Below are positions 22,818 to 28,881 of a stretch of 28,881 bases of DNA, piece after piece. This stretch comes from a virus. Location of the stretch: positions 1-28,881 of IMG/VR virus record IMGVR_UViG_3300032289_002165; one strand, given 5' to 3'. How positions within the stretch are numbered: the stretch's first letter is position 1; every line of letters starts with the position of its first letter. The notes under the pieces are model-generated. The model searched no databases, had not been told where the DNA came from, and saw only the letters and a list, made by a program, of their open reading frames with translations. Made by a program: the position numbers and the translations under genes.

Positions 22818-22862
22818 TATTATATATGTACAGAATTTTATAATTAATGTAAAGTATATATT

Positions 22863-23312
22863 ATGCCTTTAATTACTCCAAAAAAATCAGAAAAACAAGG
22901 TGATTTTGTTTCTCGTTGTATGGGCGATGAAACAATGAATAAAGATTTCCCCAATCAAAAACAGCGCGCCGCAGTATGTTATTCCCAATGGGGGGACAAA
23001 AAAGCCAAAGCAAGCGTTGTATTAGGGGAAGGTAAAAATGAAATGCTGTTTGAATTTAAAAAAAATAAAGCATTAGCTGAAAGCTTGGAGGAGTATAAAA
23101 ACGATTTTTACGAAATGTCAGTCGGTTCTTTAAATTCAATTAAAAAACATGCTGACAATATTTTACAATCTTTAGAAAATCCAATGGTCAAAGAAAATTT
23201 AACCGAATCTTGGTTACAAGGTAAAATCGCCATTACGGAAGATTACATGCTTACTATTCATAATTATGTAATGTTTGTACAGGATGAGGAAGAGTCTTCA
23301 AACAATGAATAA
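22863..23312 (+). CDS. Phage protein with Cys-containing F-x-x-R-C domain (head-cluster type)
   Basis: A 149-residue protein. Residues 13-44 carry the pattern D-F-V-S-R-C-M-G-D, then M-N-K-D-F-P, Q-R-A-A-V-C and Y-S-Q-W. I recall this as a small domain found in many phage and some bacterial proteins, often beside prohead protease or head genes and fused to them. The two Cys are in the usual places. The remainder is helical and charged, with an amphipathic helix near 75-110. Its last 8 bases overlap the next gene. A head or structural role is a reasonable inference from family and neighbours, not proof. Confidence 0.75.
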   Translation: MPLITPKKSEKQGDFVSRCMGDETMNKDFPNQKQRAAVCYSQWGDKKAKASVVLGEGKNEMLFEFKKNKALAESLEEYKNDFYEMSVGSLNSIKKHADNILQSLENPMVKENLTESWLQGKIAITEDYMLTIHNYVMFVQDEEESSNNE

Positions 23313-23727
23313 AATATTTGATTATATTTCTAATTCTTTATCGAATTATTTTTTAGAGTCGGCAAGATCTGGGCCCAGATCTTCTGCACAAACGCCAGCC
23401 AAGCCAAGTGAAAGAAGAAAAGGGTCGAGCAAAAATCCAAAAGGAACTGCAACCAAGCAAAAAGCCGCAAAAATTGAATTTACAGAAGCTGTTGTTACTG
23501 CTTTAAAAAATAAAGTTAAAGAACATAACGCCAAATCTAGTAAAAAAGTTACCCTTGGTCAATTAAAAGCGGTTTATCGTCGTGGCGCGGGGGCTTTTTC
23601 TAGCTCACATAGGCCTGGAAAAACTCGTGGTCAATGGGCAATGGCCAGAGTTAATACATTTCTTAAAATGGTTCGTGGTGGTAAAGTAAAAGAATCTTAT
23701 AGAAAAGCTGATAGCGATCTTGTATAA
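23305..23727 (+). CDS. Phage protein with basic R-R-G-A-G-A-F domain (DUF5824-like)
   Basis: A 140-residue protein. The C-terminal region from about residue 80 reads V-Y-R-R-G-A-G-A-F-S-S-S-H-R-P-G, then G-Q-W-A-M-A-R-V-N-T-F-L and K-E-S-Y-R-K-A-D. As I recall it, this is a conserved domain of phage and algal-virus proteins usually coded beside head genes (DUF5824). The N-terminal 40-60 residues are a basic, Ser/Lys/Pro-rich linker. The ATG at 23305 overlaps the previous gene's end by 8 bases. A GC-rich 20-base perfect palindrome lies inside the linker codons. Function is unknown; its position suggests head assembly. Confidence 0.75.
   Translation: MNKIFDYISNSLSNYFLESARSGPRSSAQTPAKPSERRKGSSKNPKGTATKQKAAKIEFTEAVVTALKNKVKEHNAKSSKKVTLGQLKAVYRRGAGAFSSSHRPGKTRGQWAMARVNTFLKMVRGGKVKESYRKADSDLV
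23364..23383. repeat. Perfect 20-bp GC-rich palindrome
   Basis: AAGATCTGGG is followed directly by its exact reverse complement, CCCAGATCTT, giving a 20-base palindrome with a GGGCCC centre, within codons for A-R-S-G-P-R-S-S. It is much GC-richer than the surrounding sequence. It could be a dimeric protein-binding site or a strong RNA hairpin early in this gene. Confidence 0.9.
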
Positions 23728-23728
23728 T

Positions 23729-24442
23729 ATGAAAATTAATAAATATTTTGACGAAAGAACTAAAACTTTAAAAGTAGGTTTCGAACCAGATTTTTTTTCC
23801 GAAGAAGATTTGGAAGAAGCAAGACAAGATTTAATTGAAGCTGGCGCGAGTGAAGATTCTTTAAATGAAGAAATTGACGAAGCACTTTTTGAAAATTCTT
23901 ATTTAGATGAATGTGAAAATTGTGAAAATGAAGAAGATGCCTATGGAAGTGAAGAAGAGATTGATGAAGATAATTTCTATATTCCCGAAGAATCGGAATA
24001 TGTTACAGCAGAAGAAGTTGAATTAGATGAATCTGAAATTATAGAAGTTGAAGCCGCTGGGCTTTGGGAGAATATCAGGAAGAAAAAAGCCAGAGAGGGT
24101 AAAAATTATAAACCAGCGAAGCCTGGAGATAAAGACCGTCCACAAAAAGAAGCTTGGGAAAGAGCCCAAGGCGCTGAATATCAAGGTAGAAAAGTTACTT
24201 TAAATAAACCATTCAGAACTCCAGGTGGTCCAAAAAAATTTGCGGTATATACTAAGAATGAGAGTGGTAATGTTATTATCGTAAGATTCGGAGATAAAAA
24301 TATGGAGATTCGACGCGATGATCCTAATCGTAGGCGTAATTTTAGGGCTCGACATAATTGCGATACTCCAGGCCCAAAATTTAAAGCCCGATACTGGAGT
24401 TGTCAATGGAGTTGGAGTCCAAGTAAAAAGGTTGGGGCGTAA
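23729..24442 (+). CDS. Phage protein with acidic N-terminus and conserved basic C-terminal domain
   Basis: A 237-residue protein. The first 100 residues are strongly acidic (runs such as E-E-I-D-E-D-N-F), then a linker G-L-W-E-N-I-R-K-K-K-A-R-E-G (about 107-120) and a basic C-terminal domain. That domain reads V-T-L-N-K-P-F-R-T-P-G-G-P-K-K-F-A-V-Y, then R-A-R-H-N-C and K-A-R-Y-W-S-C-Q-W at the end. Both pieces recur, as I recall, in phage proteins near prohead protease and other head genes, and the Cys pair may bind metal. Its exact function is unknown. The start at 23729 is used because TTG at 23720 would lie in the TTGTATAAT stretch and give a non-conserved extension. Confidence 0.75.
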   Translation: MKINKYFDERTKTLKVGFEPDFFSEEDLEEARQDLIEAGASEDSLNEEIDEALFENSYLDECENCENEEDAYGSEEEIDEDNFYIPEESEYVTAEEVELDESEIIEVEAAGLWENIRKKKAREGKNYKPAKPGDKDRPQKEAWERAQGAEYQGRKVTLNKPFRTPGGPKKFAVYTKNESGNVIIVRFGDKNMEIRRDDPNRRRNFRARHNCDTPGPKFKARYWSCQWSWSPSKKVGA

Positions 24443-24448
24443 TTGAAT

Positions 24449-24468
24449 TATTCATTTTTAAATGAATA
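24449..24468 (+). promoter_or_regulatory. Palindrome over the GIY-YIG start codon
   Basis: Perfect 9-base arms (24449-24457 and 24460-24468) around TT, with the ATG of the GIY-YIG gene (24462) inside the right arm. As RNA it would form a hairpin that hides the start codon, as known for the T4 homing endonuclease I-TevI, whose translation is blocked on early transcripts by a hairpin at its ribosome-binding site. No T tract follows, so it is not a typical terminator. Confidence 0.5.
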
Positions 24469-25136
24469 TATATTATATTTATTTTTATATAAGAGAAGAT
24501 GGAACACCTTATTATGTAGGTAGAGGTAAAAATAATCGTGCTTATACTAAACATTTTAGATCGAATGGTTTTAATTTCACACCCAAAAATAAAGATCAAA
24601 TAAAAATTATTTTTAATAATTTGAGCAAAAAACAAAGTATTGACTTAGAAAAATATTATATCCAGTGTTACGGTAGAAAAGAATTTGGTGGTATTTTAAT
24701 TAATATAAAAGAAGGCGGGGAAGATTTAAAAGACTGGACGCCCGAAATGAGAAAACGTATGTCTATACGACAAACAGGTAAAAAACATTCAGATATCACA
24801 AGATTAAAAATGTCAATAGCACATAAAGGTAAGAAATTAGAACCGGAATCTGTACAAAAAATGGTTGATACCAGACATAAATTAGGTAATTATAAACAAT
24901 CATTAAAAACAAAACAAAAATTATCTTTATCGCATATAGGACTACTTATTGGAAGTAAAAATCCTGCGGCACGGGCCGTGGATGTATATACAAAAGATGG
25001 CGATTTTATTAAAACTTTTTCAACTGGTAGAGAAGCTGCCCAATTTTTAAAATTAGGTAATTCTTGGAAACATATTCCAGAATGTTGTAAAGGTAAACGA
25101 AAATCTATAAAAGGATACAAATTTTTATATACTTGA
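24462..25136 (+). CDS. GIY-YIG homing endonuclease with NUMOD modules
   Basis: A 224-residue mobile endonuclease. The GIY-YIG nuclease domain shows Y-Y-I-Y-F-Y-I (4-10) and Y-Y-V-G-R-G (17-22), with catalytic Arg21, Glu63 and Asn81 in I-N-I-K-E-G-G. DNA-binding modules follow: NUMOD3-like pieces W-T-P-E-M-R-K-R-M-S and H-S-D-I-T-R-L-K-M-S, then a NUMOD1/IENR1-like end (Y-T-K-D-G-D-F-I, E-A-A-Q-F, Y-K-F-L-Y). It sits between head-type genes and has its own start codon inside a palindrome. Its insertion target is likely nearby. A promoter for the next gene begins within its last codons. Confidence 0.92.
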   Translation: MNIYYIYFYIREDGTPYYVGRGKNNRAYTKHFRSNGFNFTPKNKDQIKIIFNNLSKKQSIDLEKYYIQCYGRKEFGGILINIKEGGEDLKDWTPEMRKRMSIRQTGKKHSDITRLKMSIAHKGKKLEPESVQKMVDTRHKLGNYKQSLKTKQKLSLSHIGLLIGSKNPAARAVDVYTKDGDFIKTFSTGREAAQFLKLGNSWKHIPECCKGKRKSIKGYKFLYT

Positions 25137-25161
25137 CCGATAAATAAAATAGTTCTATCAT
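25133..25161 (+). promoter_or_regulatory. Sigma70-like promoter before 25171
   Basis: TTGACC (25133-25138) and TATCAT (25156-25161) with a 17-base spacer. The ATG at 25171 lies 9 bases after the -10 box, so the RNA would begin at about 25168, just upstream of the start. The -10 box lies inside the left arm of a palindrome that also covers the ATG (25155-25177). Confidence 0.65.
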
Positions 25162-25177
25162 ATTGATTATATGATAG
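25155..25177 (+). promoter_or_regulatory. Palindrome joining the -10 box and the start codon
   Basis: CTATCATAT (25155-25163) and ATATGATAG (25169-25177) are exact reverse complements around TGATT. The left arm holds the -10 box and the right arm the ATG at 25171. Transcripts read through from upstream could hide the ATG in a hairpin; transcripts from the local promoter, starting after the left arm, could not. It could instead be an operator for a dimeric repressor. Confidence 0.55.
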
Positions 25178-25458
25178 TAACATGGACAGTAGAAGGCGTT
25201 GATTGGTCAAAAAATATAAAAGCCAATATTGATTCAGAGCCTTCTGAGATTGCGACCCGTGCTGTTGAATCTGCTTTAGAATCTTTAAAAACAGAAGAAG
25301 ATTCAATTCAATTTGGTGCAATTTTAAGAGTCTTTCATAATAAAATGAAAGATGAGGGTGAACATTGGATTATTTATGCCCCCACAATCTTAGCAAATGC
25401 TGGTTATTATCAAGATGCTGAAGAACTAAGGCAAGCCGCCGAAAAAGAATTTTTGTGA
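25171..25458 (+). CDS. Uncharacterised 95-residue protein upstream of the VWA gene
   Basis: I do not recognise this small, acidic, largely helical protein: V-T-W-T-V-E-G-V-D-W-S near residues 3-13, and A-P-T-I-L-A-N-A-G-Y-Y-Q-D-A-E near 69-83. It has its own promoter and shares a GTGA overlap with the metallopeptidase/VWA gene, so the two are translated together. It may be a small partner of that system, by position only. Confidence 0.7.
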   Translation: MIVTWTVEGVDWSKNIKANIDSEPSEIATRAVESALESLKTEEDSIQFGAILRVFHNKMKDEGEHWIIYAPTILANAGYYQDAEELRQAAEKEFL

Positions 25459-26693
25459 ACCAAAATCTTACATATGAAGAATACAGACAAATTCTGGAAT
25501 CTCTTCTTGAGCATCATGGGGTATTTTATCAATTTTGGCGCTTGGTTAAGCCTGTTTATAGTAATGATGTTCCTACTGCATGCGTGGGTTTTAATAAAGA
25601 AGGTAACTGTATTGAATTTTTAATTAATAAAAAGTTTTGGGACGAACAATCTGATCATAATAAAAAGTTTATTATTGCACATGAATGTTTGCATGTGATT
25701 AATTCACATGGTAAGCGCATCGGAAAAAAAATGTCCAACATAGCAAATCAAGCTATGGATATTGTTGTAAATGAAAGTCTTATAAAATATTTTAGATTTA
25801 ATCGCAAAGAGATTGATCCGAATACAGAATACTATTGGTTAGATAATTCATTTGATAATGATCCAAATATTCTACCATGGAATAATTTTGAATATTATTA
25901 TAATAGGCTGTTAAAAAACGCAAAATTTATAAAAAATAAACGTCTTGTTAATGATCATAGTGGTCTCGGAGATTTTTCTGAACAGTCTGTTCAAGAAATT
26001 ATCAATAACCTTTCTGAAGAAGACTCTGAAAGTCTAAAAAATATTTCTGAAGACTCAGAAAAAAATGCTCGTAAAAATGATGATAAATCTATAGGTAATA
26101 CCAAAGGTGGTTTAATTCAAAAAATTGAAAATAAACCAACGCAATATAAGAAAAAATGGGAAAGTGTTATTCGACGCTTTGAAAAGAAAATGTCTAAAGA
26201 CGAAGGTTTAGAATCTCATTGGATAATGAGAGATCGTCGTCTTTATAATCTTAATTTTAATATCTTCCTCCCTTCTGATATAGAACAAACATTAAGAAAA
26301 ACCGAAAGTGAAAAAATTGCAACTTGGTTTTTTATGGATACTAGTGGATCATGTTGGGGGTTAGCTCCAAGGTTTTTTGATGCAGCTAAAAGTCTTGATC
26401 CAGAAAAATTTGATGTTAAATATTTTGCTTTTGATACCGTGGTATACGAAGTAGATTTAAAAAAACAAAAACTTGATGGTGGTGGAGGAACAAGTTTCCG
26501 TTGTATTACGGATTTTATATATAAAAAACAGAAAACAAAACCATTTGTTTGGGTACTTACTGATGGATGGGGCAATGGAGCGCAAATTCCAGAAGATCAA
26601 CGAAAAAAATGGAACTGGTTTTTAACTGGCGATGGAACAAGAGCGTATATCCCACAAGAATGTAAAATACATGAACTAAAAAATTTTGAGTAA
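25455..26693 (+). CDS. Metallopeptidase-like/VWA protein (DUF2201-type), MoxR partner
   Basis: A 412-residue protein in two parts. Residues 1-120 hold a zinc-peptidase-like domain with H76-E77-C-L-H80 in I-I-A-H-E-C-L-H and a further H85 in S-H-G-K-R. Residues 287-400 form a VWA domain with a MIDAS D295-x-S297-x-S299 in F-F-M-D-T-S-G-S-C, T346 in G-G-G-G-T-S-F and D370 in V-L-T-D-G. A Ser/Asp/Glu-rich linker (about 180-215) separates them. This pairing is known in DUF2201 proteins, which work beside MoxR AAA+ ATPases as ATP-driven chaperone or remodelling systems. It starts with GTG in a GTGA overlap with the previous gene, since no ATG fits. The target is unknown. Confidence 0.85.
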   Translation: MNQNLTYEEYRQILESLLEHHGVFYQFWRLVKPVYSNDVPTACVGFNKEGNCIEFLINKKFWDEQSDHNKKFIIAHECLHVINSHGKRIGKKMSNIANQAMDIVVNESLIKYFRFNRKEIDPNTEYYWLDNSFDNDPNILPWNNFEYYYNRLLKNAKFIKNKRLVNDHSGLGDFSEQSVQEIINNLSEEDSESLKNISEDSEKNARKNDDKSIGNTKGGLIQKIENKPTQYKKKWESVIRRFEKKMSKDEGLESHWIMRDRRLYNLNFNIFLPSDIEQTLRKTESEKIATWFFMDTSGSCWGLAPRFFDAAKSLDPEKFDVKYFAFDTVVYEVDLKKQKLDGGGGTSFRCITDFIYKKQKTKPFVWVLTDGWGNGAQIPEDQRKKWNWFLTGDGTRAYIPQECKIHELKNFE

Positions 26694-26728
26694 ATTGTTT
26701 ATGGAAATAGTTTATATATCACAGGTTC

Positions 26729-27589
26729 TCAAATAAGCTCCTCGAGTATACATAGACCATCAATTGAAAAATCCCATACTGTACCAATTCCCCCTCCACA
26801 TTCTGCGATGACTTGTACCGTCATCACGTTTGAATTGGCTGGCACTATCGCCGTAGCGGAAACACCGGACTGTCCATTTCCACCCGGACCAGTACCAACG
26901 CAGCCACTATCATAAATTACATTTCCATCTACAGAAATAATTAACTTGTCTGCAACTTGATAAGCGTTAAATGAAATAGAAATTTGTGTGTTTTCAGGTT
27001 TTGAAATTATACTAAAAATTCTAAGATAATCATCCGAGCCGCTTGCCGCATTCAAACCTTCGCAGGGACACTGGTTTTCTAGTTTTTCTATTTCCTTTAG
27101 TCGCGCGTCCGTTTTTAGTCTTAACTGTATTGCTTCAATTAGGAACATAGCTAACTGTGTGCCTAATGTAATAAGAGCGCCAATTAACAGGGGGCCTAGA
27201 GTTGCGCGAACTTTTGTCGATTGCCCCTGTAGATATTGTAAATTAGCTGCTCTTTGCTGAGACCCATAAGACCCTGTCATTTTCATACCCTCCAACCTTC
27301 TTTTTGCATCGTCGTATATGTCCTCAATATCCATTCTTCGTCTATTGAGTTTATCTAGGTTTCCTTGATATCTAGTATATTTAGCATTAAACTCGTCAAG
27401 AAATCTTCTTAGCGCTTTAACCTCTTCTTCAAGTTTTAAACATTTCATTTTGGATCTCACCTCCATTGCTTTTATTAGCCTATCGGTTTCCATCGCTTCT
27501 AATCTTGCTTTTTGTAGTTGAGCCACGCGCTCTAGATAGTAACCTGCAGCAGTTACTAAAATAAATTCTATGATCAAAACAAAATACAT
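26729..27589 (-). CDS. Two-pass membrane protein with coiled coil and beta-rich C-terminal domain
   Basis: A 286-residue protein of no recognised family. An N-terminal hydrophobic segment (about 2-18) is followed by charged helical sequence with heptad-like spacing (about 20-105, e.g. L-E-E-E-V-K-A-L-R-R-F-L), then a second membrane span (about 131-153, G-P-L-L-I-G-A-L-I-T-L-G-T-Q-L). A Gly/Ser-rich beta domain closes it (188-286, V-D-G-N-V-I-Y-D-S-G-C, later A-E-C-G-G-G). The C-terminal domain resembles beta modules of other phage and surface proteins. It is on the minus strand between the VWA and MoxR genes and is preceded by the late-type element, so it is probably a late, envelope-associated protein. 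Lysis or virion roles are both possible. Confidence 0.75.
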   Translation of the reverse strand: MYFVLIIEFILVTAAGYYLERVAQLQKARLEAMETDRLIKAMEVRSKMKCLKLEEEVKALRRFLDEFNAKYTRYQGNLDKLNRRRMDIEDIYDDAKRRLEGMKMTGSYGSQQRAANLQYLQGQSTKVRATLGPLLIGALITLGTQLAMFLIEAIQLRLKTDARLKEIEKLENQCPCEGLNAASGSDDYLRIFSIISKPENTQISISFNAYQVADKLIISVDGNVIYDSGCVGTGPGGNGQSGVSATAIVPANSNVMTVQVIAECGGGIGTVWDFSIDGLCILEELI

Positions 27590-27596
27590 ATTAATT

Positions 27597-27606
27597 TATT
27601 TACACT
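27597..27606 (-). promoter_or_regulatory. AGTGTAAATA element, candidate late promoter
   Basis: On the minus strand, AGTGTAAATA lies 7 bases before the ATG at 27589 and closely matches T4 late boxes (TATAAATA) over its last 8 bases. No -35 box is visible. It is the twin of the element before the minus-strand structural genes (22806-22817). Confidence 0.45.
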
Positions 27607-27649
27607 GATTTATTCTTAATATTAAAAAACTTTTTAATTTTTATTTAAA

Positions 27650-27677
27650 TAGACTTTATTTTAAATTCTCTTATAAT
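27650..27677 (+). promoter_or_regulatory. Sigma70-like promoter of the MoxR gene
   Basis: TAGACT (27650-27655), 16-base spacer, perfect TATAAT (27672-27677), and the ATG at 27684 just 6 bases later. It lies back to back with the minus-strand element at 27597-27606, in a 94-base divergent intergenic region. Confidence 0.5.
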
Positions 27678-27683
27678 AATCTT

Positions 27684-28715
27684 ATGGCTCAAGATATCAA
27701 TACAATTAAAAATAAATTAGACCAATATTTTAAACTCGGTAAAAACGTTTTACTTGAGGGGCGCCACGGAACAGGTAAAACAAGTCTTGTTACGGATGTA
27801 TTTAGCAAAAATTGCAAAAATTGGTTGTATTTTTCTGGCTCCACGCTCGATCCGTGGGTCGATTTTGTAGGAGTTCCGAAAGAAATTAAAAAAGGGAATG
27901 ATTATGTTCTTTCATTTGTTCTTCCAGAAAAGATGTCAGACGAGACTGTAGAAGCAATTTTTATTGATGAGTATAATCGTAGCCATAAAAAGATTCGCAA
28001 TGCTACGATGGAATTAATTCAGTTTAAAAGTATTAATGGTCGTAAGTTTCCTAATCTAAAAGTCGTTTGGGCCGCAATTAATCCGAGTGATGACGATGAA
28101 GAATATGATGTCGAAGAACTTGACGGTGCTCAAGTAGACCGTTTTCAAGTTCGTATTAAAGTGCCATTTGTCCCTGATATCGAATATTTTGAAAATAAAT
28201 TTGGCAAAGATTGGGCTAAATCAGCGCTTGAATGGTGGAATGGAATGCCGGATAAAGCTAAAAAATTAGTATCTCCACGTAGGCTTGATTATGCCCTTGA
28301 AATCCATAAAGAAGGTGGGGATGTATTTGATGTTATACCTTTTGAAACAAACCCAACAAAATTGATTGCTACTCTTAAACTGGGTAGTCTTGAGGATAAA
28401 ATTAAAAGTCTTTATAAATTGAAAGACGCAAATAAAGCTCAAAAATTTTTCGAAGATGAGAACAATTTTCAAGCGGCGTTACCAATTATTAAGAGAAAAG
28501 CGGATTATATGAAATTTTTCTTACCAACAATTGATAACGAACGTATCACTTCATTATTCTTTAGTGACGCTCATTTTAAAACATTTATTTTAGATCATGC
28601 GCCATATTTTAAACCAGCATTAGAAGAGATTTCTAAACTAAAATCGGTTAATCGGGATGATATTAGCATGATTAATCATGCTCTTAAACAAGTAGGAAAT
28701 ATTACTTATTTTTAA
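27684..28715 (+). CDS. MoxR-family AAA+ ATPase
   Basis: ATP-driven remodelling or chaperone protein, expected to work with the VWA/metallopeptidase-like protein coded upstream. The 343-residue protein has Walker A G-R-H-G-T-G-K-T (26-33), Walker B A-I-F-I-D-E (91-96), sensor-1-like A-A-I-N-P at 130-134, and D-R-F (152-154) with the arginine-finger-type R153. The C-terminal 170 residues are helical lid and an extra part with no recognised domain. The MoxR plus VWA pairing is known from RavA/ViaA and CbbQ/CbbO-type systems, where it activates or assembles protein complexes. In this phage the pair is interrupted by a minus-strand gene. Confidence 0.88.
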   Translation: MAQDINTIKNKLDQYFKLGKNVLLEGRHGTGKTSLVTDVFSKNCKNWLYFSGSTLDPWVDFVGVPKEIKKGNDYVLSFVLPEKMSDETVEAIFIDEYNRSHKKIRNATMELIQFKSINGRKFPNLKVVWAAINPSDDDEEYDVEELDGAQVDRFQVRIKVPFVPDIEYFENKFGKDWAKSALEWWNGMPDKAKKLVSPRRLDYALEIHKEGGDVFDVIPFETNPTKLIATLKLGSLEDKIKSLYKLKDANKAQKFFEDENNFQAALPIIKRKADYMKFFLPTIDNERITSLFFSDAHFKTFILDHAPYFKPALEEISKLKSVNRDDISMINHALKQVGNITYF

Positions 28716-28870
28716 GTATAAAATAATTCTTTATTAAAAGCCCAACCACTTAACATAAAAAGCCCCATTTGTAAAAATGAGGCCCAACAAAATGGCGGCT
28801 CTAATTTAAATCCGAAACCCATTCCAGCGGAAAATAAACAAAATGAAATACTTAAAAATATTAATGACAT
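28712..28870 (-). CDS. Small hydrophobic (probable membrane) protein, convergent with MoxR gene
   Basis: A 52-residue minus-strand ORF starts with ATG at 28870. Two hydrophobic segments, about residues 2-21 (L-I-F-L-S-I-S-F-C-L-F) and 28-46 (P-F-C-W-A-S-F-L-Q-M-G-L-F-M-L), suggest a two-pass membrane protein; the end is A-F-N-K-E-L-F-Y-T. The frame is open to the right edge, so the true start could lie outside the window. Its stop overlaps the MoxR gene's stop by a few bases on the opposite strand. Against it: a terminator-like hairpin lies inside its codons (28757-28783). No family is recognised; holin-like size and shape are noted, not claimed. Confidence 0.5.
   Translation of the reverse strand: MSLIFLSISFCLFSAGMGFGFKLEPPFCWASFLQMGLFMLSGWAFNKELFYT
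28757..28783 (-). terminator. Terminator-like hairpin and T tract on the minus strand
   Basis: On the minus strand, GCCTCATTT (28783-28775) pairs with AAATGGGGC (28770-28762) around a TTAC loop: nine pairs with one G-U wobble, and followed at once by TTTTT (28761-28757). This is the layout of a short intrinsic terminator. It lies within the small hydrophobic ORF, so either the ORF is not real to its end or the structure serves another purpose. Confidence 0.4.
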
Positions 28871-28881
28871 TACAAATATTG

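Noticed and set aside
23346-23534. Minus-strand ORF of 62 residues
   Set aside because: It is a shadow of the plus-strand head-cluster gene, which has a conserved domain.
24890-25321. 143-residue ORF on the minus strand
   Set aside because: It lies antisense to the GIY-YIG gene and the gene at 25171, both supported by domains or signals; its sequence is low-complexity and shows no family features.
1-28881. tRNA genes, rRNA, CRISPR array, integrase or attachment site
   Set aside because: No cloverleaf with a GTTC-type T loop, no repeat-spacer series and no recombinase gene were seen in any gap; gaps between genes are all shorter than 100 bases.

Overview
The window looks like about 29 kb of the genome of a large, AT-rich, lytic tailed phage. 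The evidence is tightly packed genes with 1-26 base overlaps and no gap over 100 bases between genes, a phage-run replication set, glycan and nucleotide-metabolism genes, structural genes on the opposite strand, and free-standing homing endonucleases. I see no rRNA, tRNA, CRISPR array, insertion sequence or integrase. The host cannot be named from this sequence; a lipoprotein signal and several sigma70-like promoters only say it is bacterial.

Layout. 1-3881: the end of a B12-dependent (class II) ribonucleotide reductase, a predicted lipoprotein with a Cys-His-Asp pattern, GDP-mannose 4,6-dehydratase, and small unknown genes. 3860-4954: a RecA-like recombinase. 4954-11558: an AT-rich glycan island with two glycosyltransferases, UDP-GlcNAc 2-epimerase, a GT-D-like enzyme, an unknown protein, an FkbM methyltransferase, a HAD phosphatase/nucleotidyltransferase fusion and a small GDPD-like protein. 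11573-11986: a Vsr-like nuclease. 12023-16397: dNMP kinase, DnaB-like helicase, Toprim primase, dCMP deaminase and a Cas4/RecB-like nuclease. 16424-21204: a replicative polymerase of the Pol III type in three genes (PHP-like, DEDDh exonuclease, polymerase core), with a LAGLIDADG endonuclease between the first two.

21207-22801 (minus strand): two probably paralogous structural proteins, perhaps tail tube-like. 22863-24442 (plus): three proteins with domains typical of phage head gene clusters, followed by a GIY-YIG endonuclease. 25171-28715: a small unknown gene, a metallopeptidase-like/VWA protein and a MoxR-type AAA+ ATPase. A minus-strand gene for a two-pass membrane coiled-coil protein separates the last two. 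At the right edge a small hydrophobic minus-strand ORF overlaps the end of the ATPase gene by 3 bases.

Working together: the reductase, dNMP kinase and dCMP deaminase supply dNTPs; helicase, primase, split polymerase, RecA and the Cas4-like nuclease copy and recombine DNA; the sugar genes probably build or modify a surface glycan on virion or host. Regulation shows two patterns: TTGA-N17-TAnnAT promoters whose -10 box lies only 6-8 bases (9 in one case) before the start codon, and an AGTGTAAA-type element before the minus-strand structural genes that could be a late promoter. Two palindromes cover start codons (at 24462 and 25171) and may give timing control of the kind known in T4.
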